The notes: generated by a model not told the origin, from the letters alone. Shown: positions 24,836 to 32,812, numbered from the stretch's first letter. The stretch is DNA of 35,213 nt from Bradyrhizobium genosp. SA-3 (GCF_004212635.1 NZ_PSRT01000086.1:1-35213); one strand, 5' to 3'. Translations and numbers: made by a program.

Positions 24836-25653
24836 CAGCTTTCCTTTCCAAGCGCGCTCTCATGCCAGCGCCGTAAAGCGAGGTGCGAAACTAGCGCCAG
24901 CACCCCATAGATGACAATCCCGGCGAGCGACAACAAAAGCAGCGCCGCGAACATGCGGGGTATGTTCAATCGATAGCCTGACTCGGCGATCCTGTAGGCG
25001 AGCCCGGAGCCGGCACCCGCCGTTCCGGCCGCGATCTCGGCCACGACCGCGCCGATCAGCGACAGGCCGCCGGCGATGCGCAAGCCGCCGAGGATGTAGG
25101 GCAGCGCCGCAGGCAACTTGAGGAAGCGCAGGGTCTGTGGCGGCGAGGCGCCATAGAGCTGGAACAGGCCGGCGAGATTGCGGTCGACCGAGTTGAGCCC
25201 GAGCGTGGTGTTGGACAGCACCGGGAAAAAGGCGACGATGAAGGCGCAGACCACCACCGCGGTCTGCTGCTCCAGATAGATCAGGAGCAGCGGCGCAATC
25301 GCGATGACAGGCGTCACCTGGAGGACGACGGCGTAGGGGAACAGCGAATATTCCACCCATTTCGACTGGTTGAACAGCAGCGCCAGCGCGATGCCGCCGA
25401 CGCTCGCGGCGACAAACCCTTCGAGCGTGGTCAGAAGCGTGGTGGCCAGCGACTGCGACAGCACCGCCCAGTCCTTGATCAGCGTCAGAAAGATGACGGA
25501 GGGCGCCGGCAGCACGTAAGGCGGAATCTCCTTGATGCGGACCACCAGTTCCCAGGCGAGGAGGCCGGCCGCGAACACGATGACGGGCAGCACGAGGCGC
25601 ATCGCGCGTTGCGCGCCGGACGGTTTTGCGGTGACGGCAGCTTGCGCGTTCAT
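24835..25653 (-). CDS. ABC transporter permease, SsuC/TauC/ThiX type
   Basis: This 272-residue inner-membrane permease has about six membrane segments. The binding-protein-dependent transport motif is present near residues 168-190 (LYGASPPQTLRFLKLPAALPY), where it contacts the ATPase. The family carries nitrate, sulfonates, taurine and thiamine or pyrimidine precursors. The ATG sits in an ATGA overlap with the ATPase stop, and its own stop overlaps the dehydrogenase start, so all three are translated together. Exact substrate unknown. Confidence 0.94.
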   Translation of the reverse strand: MNAQAAVTAKPSGAQRAMRLVLPVIVFAAGLLAWELVVRIKEIPPYVLPAPSVIFLTLIKDWAVLSQSLATTLLTTLEGFVAASVGGIALALLFNQSKWVEYSLFPYAVVLQVTPVIAIAPLLLIYLEQQTAVVVCAFIVAFFPVLSNTTLGLNSVDRNLAGLFQLYGASPPQTLRFLKLPAALPYILGGLRIAGGLSLIGAVVAEIAAGTAGAGSGLAYRIAESGYRLNIPRMFAALLLLSLAGIVIYGVLALVSHLALRRWHESALGKES

Positions 25654-26489
25654 AGCGTCGACTGCCCCGCATAGGACGGCGCCAGCGCGGCCGACACTCT
25701 TCGGCAGTAATCGGAATAGGCCGCGGAGGTACGAAACTCCTCAGCCCGCGGCTCGACCGTCTCGATGCGGAGGTCGGCCTGGATGCGGCCGGGCCGCGCC
25801 GTCATCACCACCACGCGCTGCGACAGGTAGACGGATTCGAACACCGAATGGGTGACGAAGATGATGGTCTTGCCGAGGCTGCGCCATAACGCGAGCAGAT
25901 CATTGTTGAGGCGGAAGCGCGTGATCTCGTCGAGCGCCGCGAACGGCTCGTCCATCAGCAGGATATCGGGATCAGTGACGAGCGCGCGCGCCAGCGACAC
26001 CCGCATCTTCATGCCGCCGGAGAGCTCGCGCGGAAAGGCATCGGCAAAATCGGCAAGCCCGACACTGGCGAGCGCCGCGTCCGCACGCGCGCAGGCCTCT
26101 GCCTTGGGAACGCGGCCAAGCCTTAGGGGTAGCCGCACGTTGTCGCGCACGCTGGTCCAGGGCATCAGCGTCGGCTCCTGGAACACGAAGCCGATGCCGT
26201 GGCCCGGCTGCGGCACGCCCTCGTGGCGCGCCACCCGCACGATTCCGGACGATGGCATGCTGAGCCCCGCGATCAGCCGCAGCGCGGTCGACTTGCCGCA
26301 GCCGGACGGGCCCAGCAGCGAGATGAACTCGCCCTTGCGCACCGCGAGGTCGAGCGGGCCGAGCGCCATGACGCCGTTATCATACGTCTTCGTCACGCCG
26401 CGCAGGCTGACGGCGAGAGCCGTCAGGCTGGCCTCGACGGTGGGCGACGCTTGGCTCTCTACCATTGCGCGCTGAACATTGCGGGGCAT
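25650..26489 (-). CDS. ABC transporter ATPase, SsuB/TauB type
   Basis: This 279-residue ATPase energises the neighbouring permease. Visible elements are Walker A GPSGCGKST (about 54-62), Q-loop FVFQEPTLMPW (about 100-110), signature LSGGMKMR (about 153-160), Walker B ILLMDEPFAALDE (about 173-185) and the H-loop VTHSVFE (about 208). I chose ATG 26489 because GGGGAGAGG lies a few bases upstream; ATG 26465 in the same frame has no such site. That ribosome site is in the 3' arm of a perfect hairpin (26492-26516), so translation may be controlled by its folding. Confidence 0.93.
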   Translation of the reverse strand: MPRNVQRAMVESQASPTVEASLTALAVSLRGVTKTYDNGVMALGPLDLAVRKGEFISLLGPSGCGKSTALRLIAGLSMPSSGIVRVARHEGVPQPGHGIGFVFQEPTLMPWTSVRDNVRLPLRLGRVPKAEACARADAALASVGLADFADAFPRELSGGMKMRVSLARALVTDPDILLMDEPFAALDEITRFRLNNDLLALWRSLGKTIIFVTHSVFESVYLSQRVVVMTARPGRIQADLRIETVEPRAEEFRTSAAYSDYCRRVSAALAPSYAGQSTL

Positions 26490-26491
26490 GT

Positions 26492-26516
26492 CACCTCTCC
26501 CCATCGGGGAGAGGTG
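26492..26516 (-). promoter_or_regulatory. Hairpin masking the ATPase ribosome site; family D copy 3
   Basis: Eleven bases (CACCTCTCCCC on the plus strand, 26492-26502) pair perfectly with 26506-26516 across a 3-base loop. On the minus strand the 3' arm contains the GGGGAGAGG used to start the ATPase, whose ATG follows 2 bases after the stem. The hairpin could lower ATPase translation or stabilise or end the upstream binding-protein message. The sequence resembles the arms of the other family D repeats. Confidence 0.65.
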
Positions 26517-26554
26517 CAGGACGCCGAGCCACCTCCGCCAAATCTCAACATGCG

Positions 26555-27577
26555 TTACGGCTTGCTCGGGCGCAGCTCGACGCCGACGCCCTTGTTGACG
26601 AAGCGCAGCGTATAGGATTTGCGGAAGTCGAGATCGGGCTTCACCACGCCCGCCTTCACCATCTTGTTGAAGAAGGAGGTGTAGCGCTCGTCGCTCATGG
26701 CGCCGATGCCGTTCTTCAGGCTGTCGCCGGAATCGACGATGCCGTGCTCCTTCATCTTGGCGACGGAATAGGCGAGCAGATCGTCGGTCATCTCCGGATT
26801 GAGCTGCTTGATCATGGCGTTGCCGGCGGAATTGTCGCGGTAGATGTAATTGTACCAGCCGATCATGGAGGCATCGACGAAGCGCTGTACCAGGTCCGGC
26901 TTCTTCTCGACGATCTCGCGGCGAGTCTCGATCAGGGTCGAATAGGTGTTGAAGCCGTAGTCGGCGAGCAGCAGCACGTTGGGCTTGAAGCCGGCCGCCT
27001 TCTCGACCGCGAAGGGCTCGGATGTCACGTAGCCCTGCATGGCGCTCTTGGGGTTGGCGATGAAGGGCTGCGGATTGAAATTGTAGGGACGGACGTTCTT
27101 CTCGCTGAATCCATATTCGGATTTCAGCCACTGGAAGTAGCTGGTCATGCCCTCCTTGGAGACGAACAGCGTCAGCGGCTTGAGATCCTCGATCTTGGCG
27201 ACCTTGGCGTCGGGCTGCGTCAGCATCACCTGCGGATCCTTCTGGAAGATCGCGGCGATGGTGACGACGGGGACGTTGTTGGCGACCGCATCGAACGACA
27301 TCAGCGTGTTCGCGGCCATGAAGAAATCGATCTTGCCGGCGATCAGCAGCATCCGGTTATTCTCGTTCGGCCCGCCGGGGACGATGGTGACGTCGAGGCC
27401 GTATTTCTTGTAGGTGCCGTCGGCGACCGCCTGGAAGAAGCCGCCATGCTCGGCCTCGGCGACCCAATTGGTGCCGAAGGTGACCTTGTCGAGCGTCTCG
27501 GCCCGCACCGGGACGCTTCCGACCAAAACGGCCATCAGGCCCGCCGTTAACGCTCGCCGCAGATGAGAAGGGCTCAT
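26555..27577 (-). CDS. NMT1/THI5-type ABC substrate-binding protein
   Basis: This 340-residue periplasmic binding protein starts with a signal peptide (MSPSHLRRALTAGLMAVLVGSVPVRA, cleaved near 26). The mature start VTFGTNWVAEAEHGGFFQAVADGTYKKYGLDV is typical of NMT1/THI5-like proteins, which bind pyrimidine or thiamine precursors, riboflavin, or other heterocycles and sulfonates. LLIAGKIDFFMAAN and EPFAVEKAAGFKPNV follow the family pattern. I chose ATG 27577 (GGAGT upstream); the upstream frame has no signals. It is the first gene of the operon (binding protein, ATPase, permease, dehydrogenase, Inh protein) and is divergent from the creatininase gene. The ligand is not known. Confidence 0.93.
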   Translation of the reverse strand: MSPSHLRRALTAGLMAVLVGSVPVRAETLDKVTFGTNWVAEAEHGGFFQAVADGTYKKYGLDVTIVPGGPNENNRMLLIAGKIDFFMAANTLMSFDAVANNVPVVTIAAIFQKDPQVMLTQPDAKVAKIEDLKPLTLFVSKEGMTSYFQWLKSEYGFSEKNVRPYNFNPQPFIANPKSAMQGYVTSEPFAVEKAAGFKPNVLLLADYGFNTYSTLIETRREIVEKKPDLVQRFVDASMIGWYNYIYRDNSAGNAMIKQLNPEMTDDLLAYSVAKMKEHGIVDSGDSLKNGIGAMSDERYTSFFNKMVKAGVVKPDLDFRKSYTLRFVNKGVGVELRPSKP

Positions 27578-27702
27578 GAAGGGACTCCGTCGATCGTTGC
27601 TGGCCGATGTGAACGCAACGCGATAAAACCGCATGAAGTTCGGGGACGCGAGCCGGCCGGGCCCGCGTCCCCTCATACCCCAAATTACGTGACAAATTCA
27701 GG

Positions 27703-27738
27703 CAAAGAAACCTCCAAAGAAACCTCCAAGGAAAGCTC
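27703..27738 (+). repeat. Three tandem 12-base units that supply a ribosome site
   Basis: The unit CAAAGAAACCTC occurs twice exactly (27703-27714, 27715-27726) and once with two changes (CAAGGAAAGCTC, 27727-27738). The A-to-G change in the third unit creates AAGGA, the apparent ribosome site for the creatininase ATG at 27740. Confidence 0.75.
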
Positions 27739-27739
27739 A

Positions 27740-28546
27740 ATGATGCCGTCGCGCGACTGGACCGAGATCCGCTGGGCCGATGCGGCCCCGGCCGAGGCCT
27801 CGCGCTGGATCGCGGTGCTGCCGCTGGCGGCGACCGAGCAGCACGGCCCGCATCTGCCGCTCGAAACCGACGTGCTGATCGCGAATGCGTATCTGGCGCG
27901 CGTGCGCGAGCTGCTGCCCGAAACCGTTCCGGCCAGTTTTCTGCCCGTTGAGCCGATCGGCATTTCCACCGAGCATATCGACTATCCGGGCACACAGACG
28001 CTGCCGACTGATGTCGCGCTGAAGCGATGGACCGCAATCGGCGAAGACGTCGCCCGGCGCGGCGTGAAGAAGCTCGTCATCATCACCAGCCATGGCGGCA
28101 ACAGCGCGGCCATGATGCTGGTGGCGCAGGATCTGCGCGCACATCACAAGCTGTTCGTGGTGACGACCTCGTGGTCGCGCCTGTCGGGCGCTGACTCATT
28201 GTTCCCGGCCGATGAAGTGCGCCACGGCATTCACGGCGGCGCGGTCGAGACCTCGATCATGCTGGCACGTTATCCTGACCAGGTGCGGATGAATGCAATC
28301 GCGGATTTTCCCGCGAGCAGCATCGCGATCGAGCAGCAGTATCGCTGGCTGTCGACGCAACGTCCCGCGCCGTTCGCCTGGCAGGCGCAGGATCTCAACG
28401 CCAGCGGCGCCGTCGGCAACGCGACGCTGGCCGTTGCAGAAAAGGGCGAACGCCTGATCGATCAGGGCGCGACGGCCTTTTGCGAGTTGCTGACTGAAGT
28501 CGATAACTTCGACGTGAACAGGCTCGCCAAGGGGCCCCTCGGCTAG
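27740..28546 (+). CDS. Creatininase-family amidohydrolase
   Basis: This 268-residue enzyme belongs to the creatininase fold, which opens cyclic or linear amides with two metal ions (creatininase, formamide deformylase ArfB, and MftE-type peptidase). The expected metal ligands are visible: Glu and His in TEQHGPHLPLETD (about 32-44, including the Asp), His in SHGGN (about 117) and Glu in HGGAVETS (about 168-175). The start is ATG 27740 or 27743, served by AAGGAAA; there is no signal peptide. It is divergent from the ABC operon with 162 bases between, so both may respond to one regulator, and it probably hydrolyses the imported compound (inference). Confidence 0.92.
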   Translation: MMPSRDWTEIRWADAAPAEASRWIAVLPLAATEQHGPHLPLETDVLIANAYLARVRELLPETVPASFLPVEPIGISTEHIDYPGTQTLPTDVALKRWTAIGEDVARRGVKKLVIITSHGGNSAAMMLVAQDLRAHHKLFVVTTSWSRLSGADSLFPADEVRHGIHGGAVETSIMLARYPDQVRMNAIADFPASSIAIEQQYRWLSTQRPAPFAWQAQDLNASGAVGNATLAVAEKGERLIDQGATAFCELLTEVDNFDVNRLAKGPLG

Positions 28547-28686
28547 CTCCCATCCTGCTGGAATTGTTCAGGAAAGCACAGGGCTCGGCGACCGCATTTC
28601 CCGGCTTCGAACCGGACGCGAGGAGCCTCCGTCCAACTGGGCACGCGGGCCACAACGGACCGCCTCAACCCCGGATGGAGTTTCAC

Positions 28687-28950
28687 ATGTCGATCAAGAC
28701 CAAGATTGCCGCCGCAACTCTCGCTGCCCTCGCCGTCACCGGCAGCATCGTGTCCACCACCTCCTCGGCCGAAGCCAAGCAGCCCGGCTGGGTCTGGGGC
28801 GTGGGCGCCGGCATCGCCACCGCCGCCGTCGTCGGCTCCGCGATCGCTGCCAGCAATGACCCCTATTACTACGGCTATCACCGCTGCGGCTGGGTCGCCC
28901 AGTACAACGCCTTCGGCCAGTACGTCGGCCGCGTTCGTACCTGCTACTGA
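28687..28950 (+). CDS. Small exported Gly/Ala/Tyr-rich protein
   Basis: This 87-residue protein has a signal peptide (MSIKTKIAAATLAALAVTGSIVSTTSSAEA, residues 1-30). A hydrophobic Gly/Ala segment follows (WVWGVGAGIATAAVVGSAIAA, about 34-54), then a Tyr-rich tail with two cysteines (NDPYYYGYHRCGWVAQYNAF ... VRTCY). GGAG stands 6 bases before the ATG. Such short exported proteins are abundant in Bradyrhizobium and of unknown function; the Gly/Ala segment might associate with membrane. It is followed by two hairpins, the second a strong terminator, so it is probably a monocistronic, well-expressed gene. Confidence 0.82.
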   Translation: MSIKTKIAAATLAALAVTGSIVSTTSSAEAKQPGWVWGVGAGIATAAVVGSAIAASNDPYYYGYHRCGWVAQYNAFGQYVGRVRTCY

Positions 28951-28990
28951 TCTAGGTACCTGAGGCCGATCTCTCGTGGATCCTGCGTCC

Positions 28991-29068
28991 GACACGGGCG
29001 CCTCATCCACCCCGTGTCGTGCCCCCGACCCCGCCCGGCTGTCCCCCCGGGCGGGGTCATTTGTTTTC
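28991..29068 (+). terminator. Double hairpin, strong intrinsic terminator
   Basis: A first 8-bp hairpin (GACACGGG 28991-28998 with CCCGTGTC 29011-29018) is followed by a perfect 12-bp hairpin (GACCCCGCCCGG 29027-29038 with 29047-29058, 8-base loop) and then ATTTGTTTTC. It should end transcription of the small exported protein gene. Confidence 0.85.
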
Positions 29069-29153
29069 GGGCCGCGAGACCCCCCCTCAGGCCGAGCCTT
29101 CCGATTGCACCTTCCACGTGTCAAGGTACGAACAGGTGGCTGGAGGGGCGAGT

Positions 29154-30109
29154 ATGAATTGGCGGGTTTCAGTTGGATTGATCCTGCTCGCGATGCTGAC
29201 GTCAACGCAGGCATTTCCCGAACCGGCCTCGCAGCCGCAAACAGTGGTCCAAGGCGATGATCGCCCCGCCGTGGACGTCGAACTCGTGATTGCGGTCGAC
29301 GTTTCCTACTCGATGGAACCGGACGACCTGGCAGCTCAGCGCGAAGGCTTTGCCAAGGCCATCGTCTCGCAGGAGTTTATTCGAAACGTGCAGGCCGGTG
29401 TTATCGGCATAGCGCTGACCTATTTCGAATGGTCATCCACGAATGACCAGAAAATAGTCGTCCCCTGGCGACAGATCGACGGAGCGGAATCGGCTGAGGC
29501 CGTGTCGCAACTGAGCTCATGAAGGCACCGATCCGCCGCGGTGCGCGCACGTCGATCTCGAGTGCGATCAAGTTCGCCATGCCACTGTTTGAGCAGAGCC
29601 CGTACCGTGGCTCGCGCCGTGTCATCGACATTTCGGGCGACGGTCCCAACACCACCGGCGATCCGGTCGCCACAGCGCGCGACGCAGCGTTGCAGCAGGG
29701 CATCGCCATCACCGGCCTGCCGGTCATGACCGATGCAGCACCCCATAAACCGACGGACTTCCAGCATATCGACCATATCGATTGGTACTATGAGGATTGC
29801 GTGATCGGCGGCCCAGGCTCCTTTGTCGTGCCGATCACCGATCGCGAAAACTTCAAGGAGGCGATCCGGACCAAGCTGGCGCTCGAGGTCGCAGGCCGCA
29901 CGCCGGATCAATCTGCGGCCCCTTCTGTGGGCCAGAAGCCGCGGGTTCTCTGCACGATCGGCGAAAAGCTCTGGCAGCAGCGGTGGGATACGATCGGTGC
30001 GGCGAACAAGGCTACGATCAGTCCGGCCGGCAAGCATACGCGCAGTCCGGCCAGCACGGATGACGCATTGCTCGACAAGAAGATGAAGAGCATCTGCCGC
30101 GGCTGCTAG
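29154..30109 (+). pseudogene. DUF1194 (VWA-like) exported protein split by a frameshift
   Basis: The gene starts at ATG 29154 behind GGAGGGG with a signal peptide (MNWRVSVGLILLAMLTSTQA). It then gives a DUF1194 domain with the metal-site DxSxS motif (IAVDVSYSM). The frame stops at TGA 29520-29522, after SAEAVSQLSS. The domain continues in the -1 frame from ATG 29519: KAPIRRGARTSISSAIKFAM, VIDISGDGPN and YYEDCVIGGPGSFVV, to TAG at 30109. Both parts are needed for one domain. The ATGA overlap allows re-initiation, but the second part would lack a signal peptide, so this is most likely a frameshifted pseudogene. No slippery heptamer is visible. Confidence 0.85.
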
Positions 30110-30507
30110 ATGCTTTCGTCAGCCGGCGACCCGGCCGCCGACCTGCTCGATCGCGCCGCCCTCCATTTGCCTGGTCTCGGATAGGTCTCCAGCAGAGGCC
30201 GGGCTCCGCTCGCCCAGTCCAGTTTCCTGCCCCCTTAAGCGATGTTGCAGCCTCGTCACACAAGGGTGCGAACCATCACCGCGGCAATCCGCGCCAGTTG
30301 CTATTGCGAATTAATCGCAATAAGGTTCGCAACAAGACAGGGGCTTGGGACGAAATCGCGCCGGATCGAGATCATCTCGCTAGGTCGCCTCAGCAACCGA
30401 GACCTGATGACAGGGTCGCCGCGAATCGGCAGGGATGTCGCGGCGGGTGGATACATTCGCGTTTGGGGGCGTGCGTTTTGACGTTGAGAGGTCACCGTTA
30501 CAGGTAC
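30110..30507. other. Gap upstream of the porin gene, regulatory
   Basis: No gene is seen in the first 190 bases. A near-perfect palindrome lies at 30303-30321 (reported separately). The frame open upstream of the porin ATG has rare, uncharacteristic codons and probably is not translated. Confidence 0.45.
30303..30321. promoter_or_regulatory. Palindromic operator candidate, Fur-family-like
   Basis: ATTGCGA and TCGCAAT flank ATTAA as a perfect 7+5+7 inverted repeat in an AT-rich patch, 187 bases before the porin ATG. Outer GTTGC/GCAAC arms nearby (about 30297 and 30328) give extra symmetry. The TTGCGA...TCGCAA layout resembles sites bound by Fur-family metal regulators in alphaproteobacteria; that match is by impression, not by search. 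Confidence 0.4.
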
Positions 30508-32475
30508 ATGCGGACGGCCGCGGCGATTGCCACGGGCGTGCTGGCTTTTCCTGCCGCAGGCACGGCGGCCGATCTGCCACTGAAGGCCCCGGCGCTGAGA
30601 GCGGTCTATGATTGGACGGGCCTCTATATCGGCGCGCATGCCGGCTATAGCCGCGGCTCATCGCACTTTGCGCTGACCGACGGCACCGCAGTCAGCGACA
30701 GCGGCGTCTTCAGCGGCATGATCGGCGGCGTGCAGGCCGGCTACAATTACCGGCTCAATTCCGGCTGGCTCGTCGGCGTCGAAGGCGATTTCTCGTTTCC
30801 CAACTACATTGCCTCGAACTCGATCGTCTCGTTCCTGGCGACCCCCGCCAACACCGTCACCCAGCAATGGGACTACACCGCGAGCCTACGTGGCCGCGTC
30901 GGCTATACCAGCGGTCCGTGGCTGGTCTATGCCACCGGCGGCTTTGCCTGGATGGGCGAGCGCTATTTCGACACGCCGGCCGCCGGCGAAGTGCCGAAAA
31001 TCCTGAACACGCGGCCCGGCTGGATCGCCGGTGCCGGCATCGAATACGGGTTTGCGCCGCATTGGAGTGCACGGCTCGAATATCTCTACAGCCGCTTCGA
31101 CGGCGCCAATGTCGCCTTCTCCACGGGCGCCCAATACAGCTCCTCGTCGCTCGACTTCCAGCAGGTCAGGCTCGGCCTCAACCGCAAGGTCGATTGGCCG
31201 GGCATGCCGAGCTACACCCCGAAGAGCTCCCTGATCGACACGGAATCCGATCGCTGGGAGATTCACGGCCAGAGCACCTATCTGCCGCAAGGCTATCCGT
31301 CCTTCCCCGCCCTCTACACCGGGCCGAACTCGCTCTCGCCCTCGGCGCAGGCCAAGGCGACGTGGAGCAACAGCCTGTTCCTGAACGCGCGGCTCTGGGA
31401 CGGCGGCGAGGTCTATTACAATCCCGAGCTGCTCCAGGGGTTTGGACTGGGCGACACCGTGGGCGCGGCCGGCTTCCCCAACGGCGAAGCGCAGAAGTCG
31501 AACTTCCCCTATCCGCATTACAACACTTCGCGCCTGTTCGTACGCCAGACATTTGGTTTTGGCGGCGAGCAGGAGGAGTTCGCGAGCAGCCAGTTGCAGC
31601 TCGGGCAGAAGGTCGACGTTTCCAGGCTCACCTTGCAGGCCGGCAAGTTCGCGGTCGTCGACGTGTTCGACGGCAATGCCTACGCCAAGGACACCCGCAA
31701 GGACTTCATGAACTGGTCGCTATGGGCGCCGGGCGCCTTCGACTATTCCGCCGACAAGGTCGGCCTCACCTATGGCGTCACCGCCGAGCTCAACCAGAAG
31801 CATTGGGCGCTGCGCGGCGGCTATTTCCTGATGGTGGCCGAGCCTAATTCGAATCATTTCGACACCAGGGTCGGCGAGCGTGGCCAATACGTGCTCGAGC
31901 TCGAGACGCGCTTCTCGCTGTTCGGCCAACCCGGCAAGCTCAGGACCATGGGCTGGCTCGACAGCGCCAACATGGGCAGCTTCCGCGAGACGCTGGACAA
32001 TCCCGCGCTCAATCTCGACATCGCGCAAACCCGGCGCGGCCGTCTCAAGGTCGGCTATGTCGTCAATCTCGAACAGGCGATCACGGACGATGTCGGGCTG
32101 TTCGGCCGCTGGAGCTGGAACGATGGCAAGAGCGAGACGATCGCCTTTACCGACATCAACCGCAGCCTGTCCGCCGGACTGTCGATCAAGGGCACGACAT
32201 GGGGCCGGCCGGACGACGTGATCGGCATCGGCGGCGCCATCAATGCCATCTCGCAAGACTATCGGGACTTCCTGGCGGCGGGCGGTCTCGGTATTCTCAT
32301 CGGCGACGGCGCGCTCAATTACCGCAAGGAGCGCATCCTCGAGACCTATTACGCCTACGCGCTGAACAAGAACCTCACCCTCACCGCTGACTACCAACTC
32401 ATCGTCAATCCCGCCTACAACGCCGACCGCGGACCGGTGTCGGTGTTTTCAGGGCGGCTGCACGGGGAGTTCTGA
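30508..32475 (+). CDS. Outer-membrane double-barrel protein: Omp25-like barrel fused to OprB carbohydrate porin
   Basis: This 655-residue protein has a signal peptide (MRTAAAIATGVLAFPAAGTAA, about 1-21). Residues ~30-225 form an Omp25/Omp31-like eight-stranded barrel: YDWTGLYIGAHAGYSRG, VQAGYNYRLNSGWLVGVEGD, WDYTASLRGRVGY, ARLEYLYSRFDG. Residues ~240-655 form an OprB carbohydrate-selective porin: EIHGQSTYLPQGYPSFPALY, SLFLNARLWDGGEVYYNPE, LGQKVDVSRLTLQAGKFAV and the strand-ending SVFSGRLHGEF. Both parts normally work as separate barrels, so this may be two barrels in one chain. Expected role: sugar uptake through the outer membrane. ATG 30508 follows CAGG closely. Confidence 0.9.
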   Translation: MRTAAAIATGVLAFPAAGTAADLPLKAPALRAVYDWTGLYIGAHAGYSRGSSHFALTDGTAVSDSGVFSGMIGGVQAGYNYRLNSGWLVGVEGDFSFPNYIASNSIVSFLATPANTVTQQWDYTASLRGRVGYTSGPWLVYATGGFAWMGERYFDTPAAGEVPKILNTRPGWIAGAGIEYGFAPHWSARLEYLYSRFDGANVAFSTGAQYSSSSLDFQQVRLGLNRKVDWPGMPSYTPKSSLIDTESDRWEIHGQSTYLPQGYPSFPALYTGPNSLSPSAQAKATWSNSLFLNARLWDGGEVYYNPELLQGFGLGDTVGAAGFPNGEAQKSNFPYPHYNTSRLFVRQTFGFGGEQEEFASSQLQLGQKVDVSRLTLQAGKFAVVDVFDGNAYAKDTRKDFMNWSLWAPGAFDYSADKVGLTYGVTAELNQKHWALRGGYFLMVAEPNSNHFDTRVGERGQYVLELETRFSLFGQPGKLRTMGWLDSANMGSFRETLDNPALNLDIAQTRRGRLKVGYVVNLEQAITDDVGLFGRWSWNDGKSETIAFTDINRSLSAGLSIKGTTWGRPDDVIGIGGAINAISQDYRDFLAAGGLGILIGDGALNYRKERILETYYAYALNKNLTLTADYQLIVNPAYNADRGPVSVFSGRLHGEF

Positions 32476-32509
32476 ACGCGGCTCAGGCGCGACGAAAGAG
32501 CGTAAGCCC

Positions 32510-32563
32510 TCACCCGGATCGCATCTTCGATGCGATCCGACCTCTCCCTATGGGAGAGGTGAA
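32510..32563. repeat. Palindromic repeat, family D copy 4
   Basis: It follows CCCTCACCC and contains two perfect hairpins: GGATCGCAT/ATGCGATCC (32516-32538, loop CTTCG) and ACCTCTCCC/GGGAGAGGT (32540-32560, loop TAT). It lies between the converging porin and chemoreceptor-remnant genes and shares the CCCTCACCC ... ACCTCTCCC layout with copy 1. Confidence 0.88.
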
Positions 32564-32564
32564 C

Positions 32565-32812
32565 CTACGCCGCCCGGATCGCGTCCAGGAATTTTCCGAC
32601 CTCGAGCTTGAGACGGCTGCTCTCGCCGGACAGCGATCTCGCAGACGCGAGCACGTTGGCGGAGGCCGATCCGGCTTGGCTGGCGCCGCGCTGCACGTCG
32701 ACGATGCTGGCGGAGACCTGCTGGGTGCCGCGGGCCGCCTGCTGCACGTTGCGGGAAATCTCCCGCGTCGCCGCGCCCTGCTCCTCGACCGCCGCGGCGA
32801 TCCCCCGAATAC
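32565..32812 (-). pseudogene. C-terminal remnant of a methyl-accepting chemotaxis protein
   Basis: On the minus strand the sequence reads IAAAVEEQGAATREIS, then RNVQQAARGTQQVSASIVDV and ends KLEVGKFLDAIRAA*, the standard C-terminus of a rhizobial chemoreceptor signalling domain. Upstream of about 32810 the chemoreceptor frame is lost: the expected coiled-coil and conserved hairpin tip (…ALNATIEAARAG…) are absent. A run of five C (32802-32806) marks where the recognisable match ends, and a frameshift there is possible. About 80 of several hundred residues survive, and no start codon or ribosome site exists, so it is a non-functional fragment. Confidence 0.8.

Noticed and set aside
29500..29530. 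Programmed -1 ribosomal frameshift in the DUF1194 gene
   Set aside because: No slippery heptamer or following stem is visible at the junction, so mutation or error is more likely.
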